DNA of 13,693 nucleotides from Desulfonatronum sp. Its GTDB lineage: Bacteria > Desulfobacterota > Desulfovibrionia > Desulfovibrionales > Desulfonatronaceae. A program made the position numbers and the translations under genes. Under the pieces are notes generated by a model. It was not told the origin of the DNA. It was given only the letters and a program-made list of their open reading frames with translations, and ran no database searches. How positions within the stretch are numbered: the first letter of the stretch is position 1; each line of letters begins with the position of its first letter. The stretch is taken from the NCBI GenBank assembly GCA_007127655.1, contig SKYX01000276.1:1-13693 (forward strand), given 5' to 3'. This document shows positions 1 to 7,366 of this stretch, piece after piece.

Positions 1-17
1 CGGTCCCCCGGGCCCAC

Positions 18-461
18 GTGATGACCATGGCCATCAAGAGCTTCAAGGGGCGCCGCAACGTCGAAGTGCATCTGTATCGGGCCGGCTGGAAGCCCGAGGA
101 GTTGAACGCCTACGACTGGGATCGCCTGTTGGGGGAACCAATGCAGGCGGACACACCGATTCCCCACGAGAACAGCAAAAAAGTTCTCCTGGAGGCCTTC
201 ACCCTCGAAGAACGGGACCAGGTGGTCGCCTACCTGCAACAACGCTACGGGGAAAAGCTGGCCTCCATCTCGGCCTGCTCCCTGGACTTCCCCATCCCCA
301 AGGGGCTGGCCGCCCTGTCCGATGTTCCCGAAGGCAAAAGCGTAGGCCGGATCCGCCTGGAAACCGTCCCCCAATTCACTCTGCCCTTCCCGGTGCATGG
401 CCTGTACGACCTCAGTCAACATGAGCCACTGATGGAGGCCAACGGACGGGAAGCCGCTTGA
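18..461 (+). CDS. Hypothetical protein, possibly 5'-truncated by the window edge
   Basis: I do not recognise this protein. The reading frame is open from base 3, so the true start may lie outside the window. Candidate starts are GTG at 18, ATG at 21 and ATG at 27, and none has a visible Shine-Dalgarno site. Read from 18 the product is 147 residues, soluble-looking, with no signal peptide, membrane segment or cysteine cluster. It has one cysteine and is fairly rich in Glu, Leu and Pro. The N-terminal part is basic (Lys/Arg around residues 7-13) and the middle (about 57-80) looks helical and charged. The gene ends in TGA and is convergent with aat, with a 107-bp repeat-rich gap between them. 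Coding appearance is good and no real gene lies opposite it, so I believe it is a gene, but no function can be given. Confidence 0.7.
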   Translation: MMTMAIKSFKGRRNVEVHLYRAGWKPEELNAYDWDRLLGEPMQADTPIPHENSKKVLLEAFTLEERDQVVAYLQQRYGEKLASISACSLDFPIPKGLAALSDVPEGKSVGRIRLETVPQFTLPFPVHGLYDLSQHEPLMEANGREAA

Positions 462-470
462 GAAAAGGAG

Positions 471-582
471 GTGGGAAGGTAGGAAGGTAGGAAGGTTGAC
501 CCCCAAATAGAATTTCATTTGAAATCCCAGCGCCTTCCTACTGTTTCAACTCCAATACCTTCCCACTTTCACACCTTCCCAC
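471..582. repeat. GGAAGGT-unit repeat with nested inverted arms
   Basis: The left arm holds three direct copies of GGAAGGT at 474-480, 482-488 and 490-496, an 8-bp period. Inverted copies follow at 533-541, 556-566 and 573-582. GTGGGAAGGTA (471-481) is perfectly complementary to 556-566, and GTAGGAAGG (487-495) to 533-541, so the arms nest. A further small inverted repeat, ATTTCA/TGAAAT, sits in the loop near 512-525. The structure fills the gap between two convergent genes, and the last copy lies inside the final codons of aat. It could form a long hairpin in RNA from either strand, but there is no U-tract, so a terminator role is only possible. Similar GGAAGG-type repeats are, as I recall, dispersed in other Deltaproteobacteria. 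Confidence 0.7.
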
Positions 583-1267
583 TCCCCCCCTCCGTCCATC
601 GACCGAAAATGGTCGGCTGGACCGTGGCCTCTTCCAAGATGGTCATGAATTCCCAACGCCGGATCTCCCGGGCACCGAAGCGTTGCATGTGCGCCGTGGT
701 CTGCTGACAATCCAATAGCTGGAAATCCCATCGTCGCAGCCGCTGGACGAGATGGACCAGGGCGACCTTGGACGCGTTGGGGCGCAGATGAAACATGGAT
801 TCTCCGAAAAAAACGCGGCCCAGGGCCACGCCGTACAGCCCTCCCACCAACTCCCCACTCTCCCAGACCTCCACGGAATGCGCCAACCCGACCTCGTGCA
901 ACAGGTTGTAGGCCCGTTGCATGTCCGGAACCAACCACGTTCCCGGGCCATCCGGTCGGGAAGCAGCGGCGCAGTAGCCGATCACCTCGGGAAAAGCTCG
1001 GTCAAAGGAAACCTGGAATGGTTCCCTGCGCAAAACCTTGCGCAGACTGCGGGAGACGTGCAGTTCCTCCGGAAAAAGAACCAGACGGGGATCCGGCGAC
1101 CACCAGAGAATCGGCGAGCCGGGGCCGTACCAGGGGAAGATGCCTTTGCTGTAGGCATGCAGCAACCGCTCTGGGGACAAGTCTCCGCCCACGGCCAACA
1201 ATCCGTCCGGCTCGGCTTGTTCCACCGGGGGGAAGATGATCTGGGGATGCAGCGCATGGACGGGCAT
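569..1267 (-). CDS. aat: Leucyl/phenylalanyl-tRNA--protein transferase
   Basis: Aat transfers Leu or Phe from aminoacyl-tRNA to proteins with N-terminal Lys or Arg (EC 2.3.2.6), creating primary N-degrons for ClpS/ClpA/ClpP in the cytoplasm. The 232-residue product matches the E. coli length (234). Family hallmarks are visible in order: GLLAVGGDLS and YSKGIFPWY near the N-terminus, WWSPDPR, then HSVEVWE, GGLYGVALG, FFGESMF, NASK and LLDCQ in the acyltransferase core. I chose ATG at 1267 although the frame stays open to 1459, because the family N-terminus aligns here and the extra 64 residues look non-homologous. No good Shine-Dalgarno lies within 12 bases; an AGGA sits about 19 bases upstream. 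The last six residues (GGSGKV) are encoded by the GGAAGGT repeat, so the C-terminus is locally altered. It lies downstream of clpS-clpA on the same strand. Confidence 0.95.
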   Translation of the reverse strand: MPVHALHPQIIFPPVEQAEPDGLLAVGGDLSPERLLHAYSKGIFPWYGPGSPILWWSPDPRLVLFPEELHVSRSLRKVLRREPFQVSFDRAFPEVIGYCAAASRPDGPGTWLVPDMQRAYNLLHEVGLAHSVEVWESGELVGGLYGVALGRVFFGESMFHLRPNASKVALVHLVQRLRRWDFQLLDCQQTTAHMQRFGAREIRRWEFMTILEEATVQPTIFGRWTEGGSGKV

Positions 1268-1390
1268 GGTTGAAAAAGGGAAGAATTCCTGTAGGGCCTT
1301 TGAAGAGCCTGGGGCGATGAGTTGGAAAGGCCGTGCCTCAATGCGAAAAGGCCAAGCCACAAGCATGGCTCGGCCCTTGTACCGGAGTCG

Positions 1391-1418
1391 AATACGAATC
1401 AGCGGGATGGTTCGTATT
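1391..1418. repeat. 8-bp inverted repeat upstream of aat
   Basis: AATACGAA (1391-1398) and its exact complement TTCGTATT (1411-1418) are separated by 12 bases. It lies about 125 bases upstream of the aat start. It could be an operator half-site pair or a hairpin in a clpA-aat transcript. No regulator is implied by the sequence itself. Confidence 0.35.
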
Positions 1419-1467
1419 GCCTGAAATATTGGTTGACACTTCCGAGCACTGACGTCCATGTCCGGCC

Positions 1468-1495
1468 GTAGGGGCGACCGGCCGGTCGCCCCTAC
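1468..1495. repeat. Perfect 28-bp palindrome (REP-like element)
   Basis: The half-site GTAGGGGCGACCGG is followed immediately by its exact reverse complement, giving 14 perfect base pairs with no spacer. The symmetry stops at 1467/1496. There is no T-run on either side, so it is not a standard intrinsic terminator. From memory, GTAGGGGCGA...TCGCCCCTAC palindromes are dispersed in many bacterial genomes and resemble REP/MITE sequences. That makes an inserted mobile palindrome more likely than a gene-specific operator. In RNA it could form a very stable hairpin protecting the clpA 3' end. Confidence 0.8.
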
Positions 1496-1562
1496 TCCAC
1501 CGAACGTATGCCGGAAAGAAGGCTATGCGATGTGTCCCCAATTCTGGGCCACCCCGAATCGT

Positions 1563-3842
1563 TCAGGCGAATTCAAACACCAAGGCTTCGTCCTCGCCTT
1601 GATCTTGATCCGCAACGGGAGCATCCACCCGCACCGGGCCGCCCTTGAGCAATCGACCGAACAGGATCTCGTCGGTCAAGGGATCCTTGATGGCGGTCTG
1701 GATCAGGCGACCCAGGGGTCTGGCCCCGAAGGACGGGTCAAAGCCGCGTTCCGCGAGCCAAGTCAAAGCTTGCGGGGTCAGGGTGACGACCACCTTCTTG
1801 TCCTTGAGTTGGACGTTCAATTCCTCCACAAATTTGGTCACGATCTTTTCCATGACCTCGGTGGTCAGGGAGTGGAAGCAGATGGTGGCGTCCAGCCGGT
1901 TGCGGAACTCCGGGGTAAACAGCTTTTCCACGGCCTTCTTGCTCAGGTGACCGCGGTCGTCGTCCTTGCCCGGCTCGCCAAAGCCGATGCTTGTGGCGCA
2001 CATGTCCTGGGCCCCGGCGTTGGAGGTCATCAACAGGATGGTGTTCCGGAAGTCGGCCTTGCGTCCGGCATTGTCAGTCAAGGTGGCGTAGTCCATGACC
2101 TGAAGCAGGATGTTAAACAGGTCCGGATGGGCCTTCTCGATCTCGTCCAACAGGAGTACGGTATGCGGGTGCTTACGGATGGCGTCCGTGAGCAGGCCGC
2201 CCTGCTCAAAGCCGATGTAACCTGGAGGCGCGCCTATCAGCCGGGCTACGGCGTGCTTTTCCATGTACTCGCTCATATCAAAACGCAGAAAATTGACGTT
2301 CAGGATCTGGGCCACCTGCCGAGCCAGTTCGGTCTTGCCCACTCCCGTAGGCCCAGTGAGCAGGAAACTGCCGGTGGGCTTGTTCTCCGTGCCCAGCCCG
2401 GCCCGGGAGCGTTTGATGGCCCGGGCCAGACTCTCCACGGCTTCGTTCTGTCCAAAAATGACGTCCTTCAGCCGCCCTTCCAGTTCCTGGAGCTGGCTCT
2501 TGTCCGAGGCCGAGACCCGTGTTTCGGGGATTCGAGCCATCCGGGCCACGACCTGTTCCATTTCCAGCGGCCGAATCAGGTTTTTCTTGCGAATCTTGGG
2601 ATTAAGCTTGAATACCGCGCCAGCCTCGTCGATCACGTCGATAGCCTTGTCCGGCAAAAAACGTTCGTTGATGTGGCGCATGGAGAGGTCCACCGCGGCC
2701 TCCAGGGAACTTGGCGCGTAGCGCACCCCGTGGTGCTCTTCGTAGTACGGCCGCAACCCTTGCAATATCTGCACGGTCTCGTCCCGACTGGGCTCGGGGA
2801 TTTCCACTTTCTGGAACCTTCGGGACAAAGCTCGGTCCTTTTCAAAATGATTCTTGAACTCCTCGTAAGTGGTGGAGCCGATGCAGCGCAGCTTACCCGA
2901 GGCCAGGGCCGGCTTGAGCAGGTTGGAGGCATCCATGCTCCCGCTGCTGGTGGCACCGGCACCGACAATGGTGTGGATTTCATCAATAAACAAAATAGCG
3001 TCCGGAACGGATTCCAACTCCTTGAGCACGCCCTTGATCCGAGCTTCAAAATCGCCGCGGTACTTGGTCCCGGCCAGCACCGCGCCCATGTCCAGGGCGT
3101 ACACCTTGGCCTTGCCCAGATACTCCGGCACGTCCCCTTCGGCGATGCGCAACGCCAACCCTTCGGCCAGGGCGGTTTTGCCCACGCCGGGGTCACCCAC
3201 GTAGATCGGGTTGTTCTTGCGCCTCCTGGCCAGGATCTGCATGGTCCGGTTCAGCTCCAGCTTTCGGCCCACCAGAGGATCGATCTCCCCGTTCTTGGCC
3301 TTGGCCACCAGGTCCACGGTGAACTGTTCCAGAAACGATTCTTTCTTCTGTTTCTGGCTCTGGGTCCGACACTGGGTACAGGACTCGTCCTCGGGCTGTC
3401 CCTGATGGTCATGGGTGGGAACGCCGTGGGAGATGTATTCCAGAATATCCAATCGATCCACGCCATAGGATTGCAGAAAGTAATTGGCGTAGGATTCCTG
3501 TTCCTGACAAATGGACGCCAGGACGTCGCCCACGCTGACCTCGACCTTGCCCGAGGACTGGACATGCAAAATAGCCCGCTGAATGACCCGTTGCAGGCTG
3601 GGTGTCTGGACAACCTCGGTCATTCCGCCCGACGGCATAACCTGCATGTGATCCAGAAAAAACCGCTCCAACTGCCCCTTCAGCTTGACCAACTCCACGC
3701 CGCAATGCTCCAGGATGTCCTTGGCCGTCGAGTTCCGGATCATTGCGTACAGCAGGTGCTCCAGGGTCAAAAACTCATGGTTGCGGACCCTGGCTTCGCG
3801 CACAGCGACCAGAAACGAACGTTGTAATTCCTTGCTCACCAT
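1563..3842 (-). CDS. clpA: ATP-dependent Clp protease ATP-binding subunit ClpA
   Basis: ClpA is a cytoplasmic AAA+ unfoldase that feeds substrates, including ClpS-delivered N-degron proteins, into ClpP. The 759 residues match E. coli ClpA (758). A Clp N-domain (about 1-145) precedes a linker, then AAA module 1 with Walker A GDPGVGKT (216-223) and Walker B FIDE (285-288), then AAA module 2 with GPTGVGKT (497-504) and LLDE (564-567). The ClpP-docking tripeptide IGF is at 619-621 and the sensor-2 motif GARPL at 706-710. The absence of a long coiled-coil middle domain argues against ClpB/ClpC. The ATG at 3842 has the site GAGGAA, which forms the last Glu codons of clpS, and only 4 bp separate the clpS stop from this start, implying translational coupling. 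The linker carries a C-x2-C pair (C155, C158). clpP is not in the window. Confidence 0.97.
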   Translation of the reverse strand: MVSKELQRSFLVAVREARVRNHEFLTLEHLLYAMIRNSTAKDILEHCGVELVKLKGQLERFFLDHMQVMPSGGMTEVVQTPSLQRVIQRAILHVQSSGKVEVSVGDVLASICQEQESYANYFLQSYGVDRLDILEYISHGVPTHDHQGQPEDESCTQCRTQSQKQKKESFLEQFTVDLVAKAKNGEIDPLVGRKLELNRTMQILARRRKNNPIYVGDPGVGKTALAEGLALRIAEGDVPEYLGKAKVYALDMGAVLAGTKYRGDFEARIKGVLKELESVPDAILFIDEIHTIVGAGATSSGSMDASNLLKPALASGKLRCIGSTTYEEFKNHFEKDRALSRRFQKVEIPEPSRDETVQILQGLRPYYEEHHGVRYAPSSLEAAVDLSMRHINERFLPDKAIDVIDEAGAVFKLNPKIRKKNLIRPLEMEQVVARMARIPETRVSASDKSQLQELEGRLKDVIFGQNEAVESLARAIKRSRAGLGTENKPTGSFLLTGPTGVGKTELARQVAQILNVNFLRFDMSEYMEKHAVARLIGAPPGYIGFEQGGLLTDAIRKHPHTVLLLDEIEKAHPDLFNILLQVMDYATLTDNAGRKADFRNTILLMTSNAGAQDMCATSIGFGEPGKDDDRGHLSKKAVEKLFTPEFRNRLDATICFHSLTTEVMEKIVTKFVEELNVQLKDKKVVVTLTPQALTWLAERGFDPSFGARPLGRLIQTAIKDPLTDEILFGRLLKGGPVRVDAPVADQDQGEDEALVFEFA

Positions 3843-3846
3843 ATAT

Positions 3847-4161
3847 CTATTCCTCTTCCATGGTACATTTCAGCGGAAAACCGTTCTTTCTGGCCATGTG
3901 CCGGACCAAGGCCACCTTGGCCTCGGCGATTTCCGCGGTGTAGACTCCGCAAATCCCTCTGCCCTCCTGATGCACTTTGAGCATGATCGCGGCAGCCTCG
4001 TCCTCGATCTTTCCAAAGACCACCTTCAGAACGTGCACGACGAACTCCATGGTCGTGTAGTCGTCATTATGCAGCAAGACCTTGTATCGCTTCGGCAGGT
4101 CCAGAAGGTCATCAACCTCAATGTCTCCCTCGATCCGGGGATCGGATATTTCGACGCTCAA
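3847..4161 (-). CDS. clpS: ATP-dependent Clp protease adaptor ClpS
   Basis: ClpS binds proteins starting with Leu, Phe, Tyr or Trp and hands them to ClpA. The 104-residue product has the family core: YKVLLHNDDYTTMEFV (26-41) with the N-degron pocket residues N32, D33 and D34, the gatekeeper M38 and the pocket histidine H64, then GICGVYTAEIAE (69-80). The start is a TTG at 4161. It is chosen because AAGGA ends 7 bases before it and the family N-terminus is short and variable. A nearby ATG at 4169 is out of frame and closes after three codons (ATG AGC CGT TGA), its stop overlapping the TTG. The stop TAG is 4 bp before clpA, and the C-terminal Glu codons double as the clpA ribosome-binding site. 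It heads the clpS-clpA-(aat) cassette. Confidence 0.95.
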   Translation of the reverse strand: MSVEISDPRIEGDIEVDDLLDLPKRYKVLLHNDDYTTMEFVVHVLKVVFGKIEDEAAAIMLKVHQEGRGICGVYTAEIAEAKVALVRHMARKNGFPLKCTMEEE

Positions 4162-4168
4162 CGGCTCA

Positions 4169-4173
4169 TCCTT
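4169..4173 (-). promoter_or_regulatory. Ribosome-binding site selecting a TTG start for clpS
   Basis: AAGGA is followed by a 7-base spacer and then TTG at 4161. No in-frame ATG or GTG is nearby, so this site decides the start. The rare initiator would lower ClpS output relative to ClpA. Confidence 0.65.
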
Positions 4174-4193
4174 TCTTCAGCAATCCATTCGAC

Positions 4194-4246
4194 AAAAAGA
4201 AAATCCACGCATCCTCCCTCGCTTCGCAGCGACCGGTAAGGGATGC
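4194..4246 (-). terminator. Probable intrinsic terminator after the TPR/receiver gene
   Basis: On the - strand an outer stem GCATCC/GGATGC (4246-4241 with 4214-4209) encloses an inner stem TCGCT/AGCGA closed by a GCGA (GNRA-type) tetraloop (4232-4219). Four bases after the outer stem comes the T-rich run ATTTTCTTTTT (4204-4194). It lies 16 bases past the TPR gene stop and before clpS, so it would separate the two transcription units. The internal loop is asymmetric, so strength is uncertain. Confidence 0.5.
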
Positions 4247-4261
4247 CTTGGATTCCTCGAA

Positions 4262-5626
4262 CTACCTCGTTTCCAAACTAACATCCGCGATGCGCTTGTC
4301 AATTCCGGAAAAATCCGGATTGAGCTCCTTGACCCGGAGAAACAGCTCCCGGGCTTGGTCTTTTTTCCGTACCTGCTGCATGGCCACCCCGATGTTAAAC
4401 GCTGTGACGTCGTTGGAGAGCATGTTGATCTTGTTGATCTTCAGGGCTTTTTCAAACGCATCGTGGGCGTCCCAGAACCGCCCGCCCTCCATATAGGCCA
4501 TGCCGATGTTATAATGCACGATATCCGCATCAGCGCCCACGTTGAGAACCTTCTTGAATTCCGTGATGGCCTGCTCCCATTTGCCCTGCTTGCGCAACGC
4601 GATGCCCAGCCTGTTGAAAACATGAACATCCGACTGGGTCAAGGTAGACTTGCCGTCCAGAATTTCGCGAAAATACTTTTCGGCAAGGGCCGCGTCCTTT
4701 TTCAGGCAAGCCTCGGCCACGGTCAGCTTGACGTGATCGAGCATGTCCCTGGCCTGTTTGGTGGAAATTTTCACCGCCTCCTTGAAATACGTATCGGCTT
4801 CCTCAGAATTCCCCTGTTCCAGGTGCAACTCACCGATCTCGATCTTGCGGTCCATGTTCATCGGGCTGAGGCGCTCCAGCTTCTCCAGATATTCCAACTG
4901 GGCTTGAAGGTCGTTCTTTTCCCGAAAGAATTCAACGACCTTTTTCAACGGCTCCAGGTACATCTTGGCTTGTTGGGCCGCGTGGAGATAGGATTGCAGG
5001 GCCTCGTCGTCGCGCCCCATTCGGAGAAAGGCGTCTCCCTGGATCATCAAGGCCGCGGAACTGTTAGGCTTGATTTCCAGAATTTTCCCCACCACTTCCA
5101 GGGCTTTTTCATACTCTCCCTTTTGAATCAAATCCTTGCCGTGCCCCACCAGCTTGGGTAATTGCCCCTGAGGGCGGATGGTCAAGGCGATCTTCTCGAT
5201 GAGCGTATTCACGGATACCGGCTTGACGATAAAATTGTCGGCTCCTATTTCATGCAGATAAACCAACAAATTGCGATCCGTCTCCGTGGTCATTAAAATG
5301 ATATAGGTTTCCGGGTACGTGGCCTTCAAAAACTTGATCAATTGATTTTTGCTACGGTTGTTGACCATGCGCTCGATGAAGAACAGCGGCTTCCCCTTGA
5401 TGTCGACAATCCGGCGGGTCTCCGTGAGCAGTTCTTCCTCGCGCAGGGCGAACCGCATGCAGTCCTTCAACTGGAGATGGCTGGCAAAGGTGTTGCGCAG
5501 AATCTTTACCGCGATGGCATCATCGGTAAAGACAAGACAATACCCGCGCTGATCCAAAACAAAATCCTTGATCATCACTTCGTACTTCTTGAGTTGCTGG
5601 GCCGCGGCCAGCTTATTTTCATACAT
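4262..5626 (-). CDS. Receiver-like/TPR repeat protein with Glu at the phosphorylation site
   Basis: A 454-residue cytoplasmic protein. Residues about 25-150 have the CheY-like receiver layout: an acidic pair D35-D36 after the first strand, a Thr pair at 113-114, and the conserved Lys-Pro K135-P136. The strand that should end in the phospho-accepting Asp reads FFIERM, with E85 in that place. Glu here often mimics a permanently phosphorylated state, so the domain may be constitutively active. Residues about 157-440 are TPR-type helical repeats, for example 165-195, 335-365 and 370-400, likely protein-binding. The start is ATG 5626, 6 bases after a perfect AAGGAGG. The open frame upstream to 5929 is antisense to the CYTH gene and is discarded. 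There is no DNA-binding domain, so output is probably through protein contacts. Family identity is confident; partner and pathway are unknown. Confidence 0.88.
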   Translation of the reverse strand: MYENKLAAAQQLKKYEVMIKDFVLDQRGYCLVFTDDAIAVKILRNTFASHLQLKDCMRFALREEELLTETRRIVDIKGKPLFFIERMVNNRSKNQLIKFLKATYPETYIILMTTETDRNLLVYLHEIGADNFIVKPVSVNTLIEKIALTIRPQGQLPKLVGHGKDLIQKGEYEKALEVVGKILEIKPNSSAALMIQGDAFLRMGRDDEALQSYLHAAQQAKMYLEPLKKVVEFFREKNDLQAQLEYLEKLERLSPMNMDRKIEIGELHLEQGNSEEADTYFKEAVKISTKQARDMLDHVKLTVAEACLKKDAALAEKYFREILDGKSTLTQSDVHVFNRLGIALRKQGKWEQAITEFKKVLNVGADADIVHYNIGMAYMEGGRFWDAHDAFEKALKINKINMLSNDVTAFNIGVAMQQVRKKDQARELFLRVKELNPDFSGIDKRIADVSLETR

Positions 5627-5697
5627 TGACAACCTCCTTGGGAGCCAAACGCTCAACCAGCGCCAACCGGCGCGGTCGCTGAACAAAGGATCATCGC
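5627..5697. promoter_or_regulatory. Divergent control region of the TPR/receiver and CYTH genes
   Basis: These 71 bases must hold the promoters of both flanking genes, unless one promoter lies within the opposite coding sequence. A small hairpin, GCGCC-AACC-GGCGC (5660-5673), sits in the middle with flanking ACC/GGT pairing past a bulged A. TTGACA occurs at 5626-5631 on the + strand, but the hexamer 17 bases on (ACGCTC) is not a -10 box. No confident promoter can be assigned. Confidence 0.4.
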
Positions 5698-6351
5698 ATG
5701 TCCCTTGAAGTTGAAAAAAAATACTTAAATCCGAACCTGCAAGGCGTCTGTGAAATTCTTTTGGACACGGGGGCGACGTTTCGAGCCCACCACCTTGAGG
5801 AAAACTGGCTGTTCGACACCCCGGATCGGCGGCTTCGGGCCGCGAATATCCTGCTTCGCCTGCGCCGTGCGGACGCCGCCACGCTGACGGCGAAAAAAAA
5901 GCCGGATGCCGCCGTGCTGTTGGATACACGGTTCAAAGTACTCGAGGAACTGGAGACGGACGTCGCCGACCCGGCTTCAATGCGCGGCATTCTGGAACTG
6001 TTGGGATATGTCATCGTGTTTCAGTATGAAAAGATTCGGGCGACATGGGAATGGCAGTCCTGCACCATCTGCCTGGATACGCTGCCCTTCGCCCAGGTCG
6101 TGGAACTGGAGGGAACGCCGGAGTCCATAGAACGGACCGCCCGACGACTCGGACTGGACAAGCTGGAGCCGTCCACGGTGAACTATTTGCAACTGTACAA
6201 GGATCACTGCCGGGACCTGGGCGTTCCGGAACAAGATAGTTTTCTTTTTTCCGAGACGCAACGCAACGCGGCCTTGGCGGCGTTGCGGGAGGCCGAAGAT
6301 GGCCTCAGCCCATGCGCAGTATTTCTCCGGCCAGATTTCCCAGGGGCATGA
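5698..6351 (+). CDS. CYTH-domain protein (class IV adenylate cyclase / triphosphatase family)
   Basis: CYTH proteins form an eight-stranded tunnel that binds triphosphates and divalent metals. Members are class IV adenylyl cyclases, thiamine triphosphatases or inorganic triphosphatases. The 217 residues show the signature ExExK at the N-terminus (E4, E6, K8), paired basic residues R54/R56, K66, acidic E84/E86, K112/R114, D127, and E136/E138 in VVELEG. All expected tunnel residues seem present, so it should be active, but the sequence does not distinguish cAMP synthesis from triphosphate hydrolysis. ATG 5698 follows AAGGA with a 7-base spacer. The family core ends near residue 175. The last 40 residues are an extension whose final 47 bases overlap the 3' end of cheB on the other strand. 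It is divergent from the receiver/TPR gene. Confidence 0.88.
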   Translation: MSLEVEKKYLNPNLQGVCEILLDTGATFRAHHLEENWLFDTPDRRLRAANILLRLRRADAATLTAKKKPDAAVLLDTRFKVLEELETDVADPASMRGILELLGYVIVFQYEKIRATWEWQSCTICLDTLPFAQVVELEGTPESIERTARRLGLDKLEPSTVNYLQLYKDHCRDLGVPEQDSFLFSETQRNAALAALREAEDGLSPCAVFLRPDFPGA

Positions 6352-7366
6352 CCTTGCGCACCCCGCCCAGCTTGATGGCCTCGTTGGGCATACCGAACAC
6401 GATACAGGTCTGCTCGTCCTGGGCCACGGTATGGGCCCCGGCGTCGAACAACTCGCGCAGGCCCTTGGCCCCGTCGTCGCCCATTCCGGTCATGATCACG
6501 CCTACCGTGTTGGCCCCGGCATACCGGGCGGCGGAGCGGAAAAGGACGTCCACCGACGGCCTGTGCCGGGAAACCAGCGGCCCATCCTTGATTTCCACAT
6601 AATACCTGGCCCCGCTGCGTTTGAGCAGCATGTGCCGATTTCCGGGCGCGATCAGGGCTTGTCCGCGGAGCATGGTGTCGCCGTCCTGGGCCTCTCGGAC
6701 CGTGATCCGACAAATTCCGTCCAGCCGTTTGGAAAAGGCTGCGGTAAAATTCTCCGGCATGTGCTGAACCACGGCGATGGCCGGAGAATCCATGGGCAAG
6801 GCCTCAAGAAGGATGCGCAAGGCTTCGGTTCCGCCGGTGGACGCACCCACCACCACGACCTTTTCCGTGGTTTTGACCATGGCCTTAGGTTGGCGGTCCA
6901 TGGGAATCACGGCGTCCGCGTTCAGCTTGGGCCTCACCGTAATCGGCGTGTACACCCGCAGCTTGGCGCTGGCCGCGGCCTTGACCGCGTCACAGATGCG
7001 AATCCGGGATTCCTCGAAAAACTTTTTGGTCCCGACTTTGGGCTTCTGGATGATATCCACCGCGCCGTATTCCAGGGCCTTGAGGGTGGTTTCCGCCCCC
7101 TGTTCGGTCAGCGTGGAGCAGATGATCACCGGAATCGGATGCTGGGCCATGATCTTGCGCAAAAAGGTCAGCCCGTCCATCCGCGGCATTTCCACGTCCA
7201 GGGTGATCACGTCCGGAACGATCTCTTTCATCCGCTCCACCGCGGCATACGGATCACCGGCGGCCCCAACCACCTCGATGCCCGGGTCCGAGGAAAGCAG
7301 TTCAATCAGCGTCTGCCGGACCAGGGCGGAATCGTCTACAACCAGCACCTTGATTTTCTGTTTCAT
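6305..7366 (-). CDS. cheB: Protein-glutamate methylesterase/glutamine deamidase CheB
   Basis: CheB removes methyl groups from chemoreceptor glutamates and deamidates receptor glutamines (EC 3.1.1.61, 3.5.1.44), giving adaptation in chemotaxis. The 353 residues have an N-terminal receiver with D11-D12, phospho-acceptor D57 in [11 protein letters not shown]84 and K108, a linker about 125-165, and the methylesterase domain. The catalytic triad is S176 (GASTGG), H202 (QHMPENF) and D298 (GMGDDG), with the same spacings as the E. coli triad (26 and 96 residues). ATG 7366 overlaps the cheD stop as ATGA, so the two are translationally coupled. The 3' end overlaps the convergent CYTH gene by 47 bp. 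No cheA, cheW, cheR or receptor gene is in the window, so the pair is either an orphan or at the edge of a distant cluster. Confidence 0.97.
   Translation of the reverse strand: MKQKIKVLVVDDSALVRQTLIELLSSDPGIEVVGAAGDPYAAVERMKEIVPDVITLDVEMPRMDGLTFLRKIMAQHPIPVIICSTLTEQGAETTLKALEYGAVDIIQKPKVGTKKFFEESRIRICDAVKAAASAKLRVYTPITVRPKLNADAVIPMDRQPKAMVKTTEKVVVVGASTGGTEALRILLEALPMDSPAIAVVQHMPENFTAAFSKRLDGICRITVREAQDGDTMLRGQALIAPGNRHMLLKRSGARYYVEIKDGPLVSRHRPSVDVLFRSAARYAGANTVGVIMTGMGDDGAKGLRELFDAGAHTVAQDEQTCIVFGMPNEAIKLGGVRKVMPLGNLAGEILRMG

Larger units (their letters stand above)
1268..1562. other. Spacer between clpA and aat
   Basis: This 295-bp stretch carries no convincing gene. Reading frames through it are extensions or repeat-derived and lack start context. 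It contains the 28-bp perfect palindrome at 1468-1495 and an 8-bp inverted repeat at 1391-1418. A TTGACA occurs at 1433-1438 on the + strand, but nothing like a -10 box follows at 16-18 bases. On the - strand I see no convincing sigma-70 promoter for aat, so read-through from clpA is as likely as a separate promoter. Confidence 0.6.

Noticed and set aside
471..582. CRISPR array or tandem tRNA-like repeats
   Set aside because: Units are 7-8 bp with no spacers of constant size; the structure is nested inverted arms.
1338..1541. Small - strand frame across the palindrome
   Set aside because: Its GDRPVAPTA-type peptide is produced by the repeat itself; there is no ribosome-binding site.
1458..3827. 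789-codon open frame on the + strand
   Set aside because: It is exactly antisense to clpA, whose motifs are unambiguous. High third-position GC leaves long open antisense frames, and the translation is His/Gln/Val-rich without domains.
5626..5654. Consensus TTGACA as a + strand promoter for the CYTH gene
   Set aside because: The hexamer 17 bases on (ACGCTC) bears no resemblance to a -10 box, and TTGACA here arises from the opposite gene's start and ribosome-binding site.
5640..5670. GG-N10-GC sigma-54 site for the TPR gene
   Set aside because: The -12 element reads GAGC instead of TTGC, and the start would fall within the Shine-Dalgarno.
5627..5929. N-terminal extension of the TPR/receiver gene
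   Set aside because: It is antisense to the CYTH gene and lacks homology. A perfect ribosome-binding site precedes ATG 5626.
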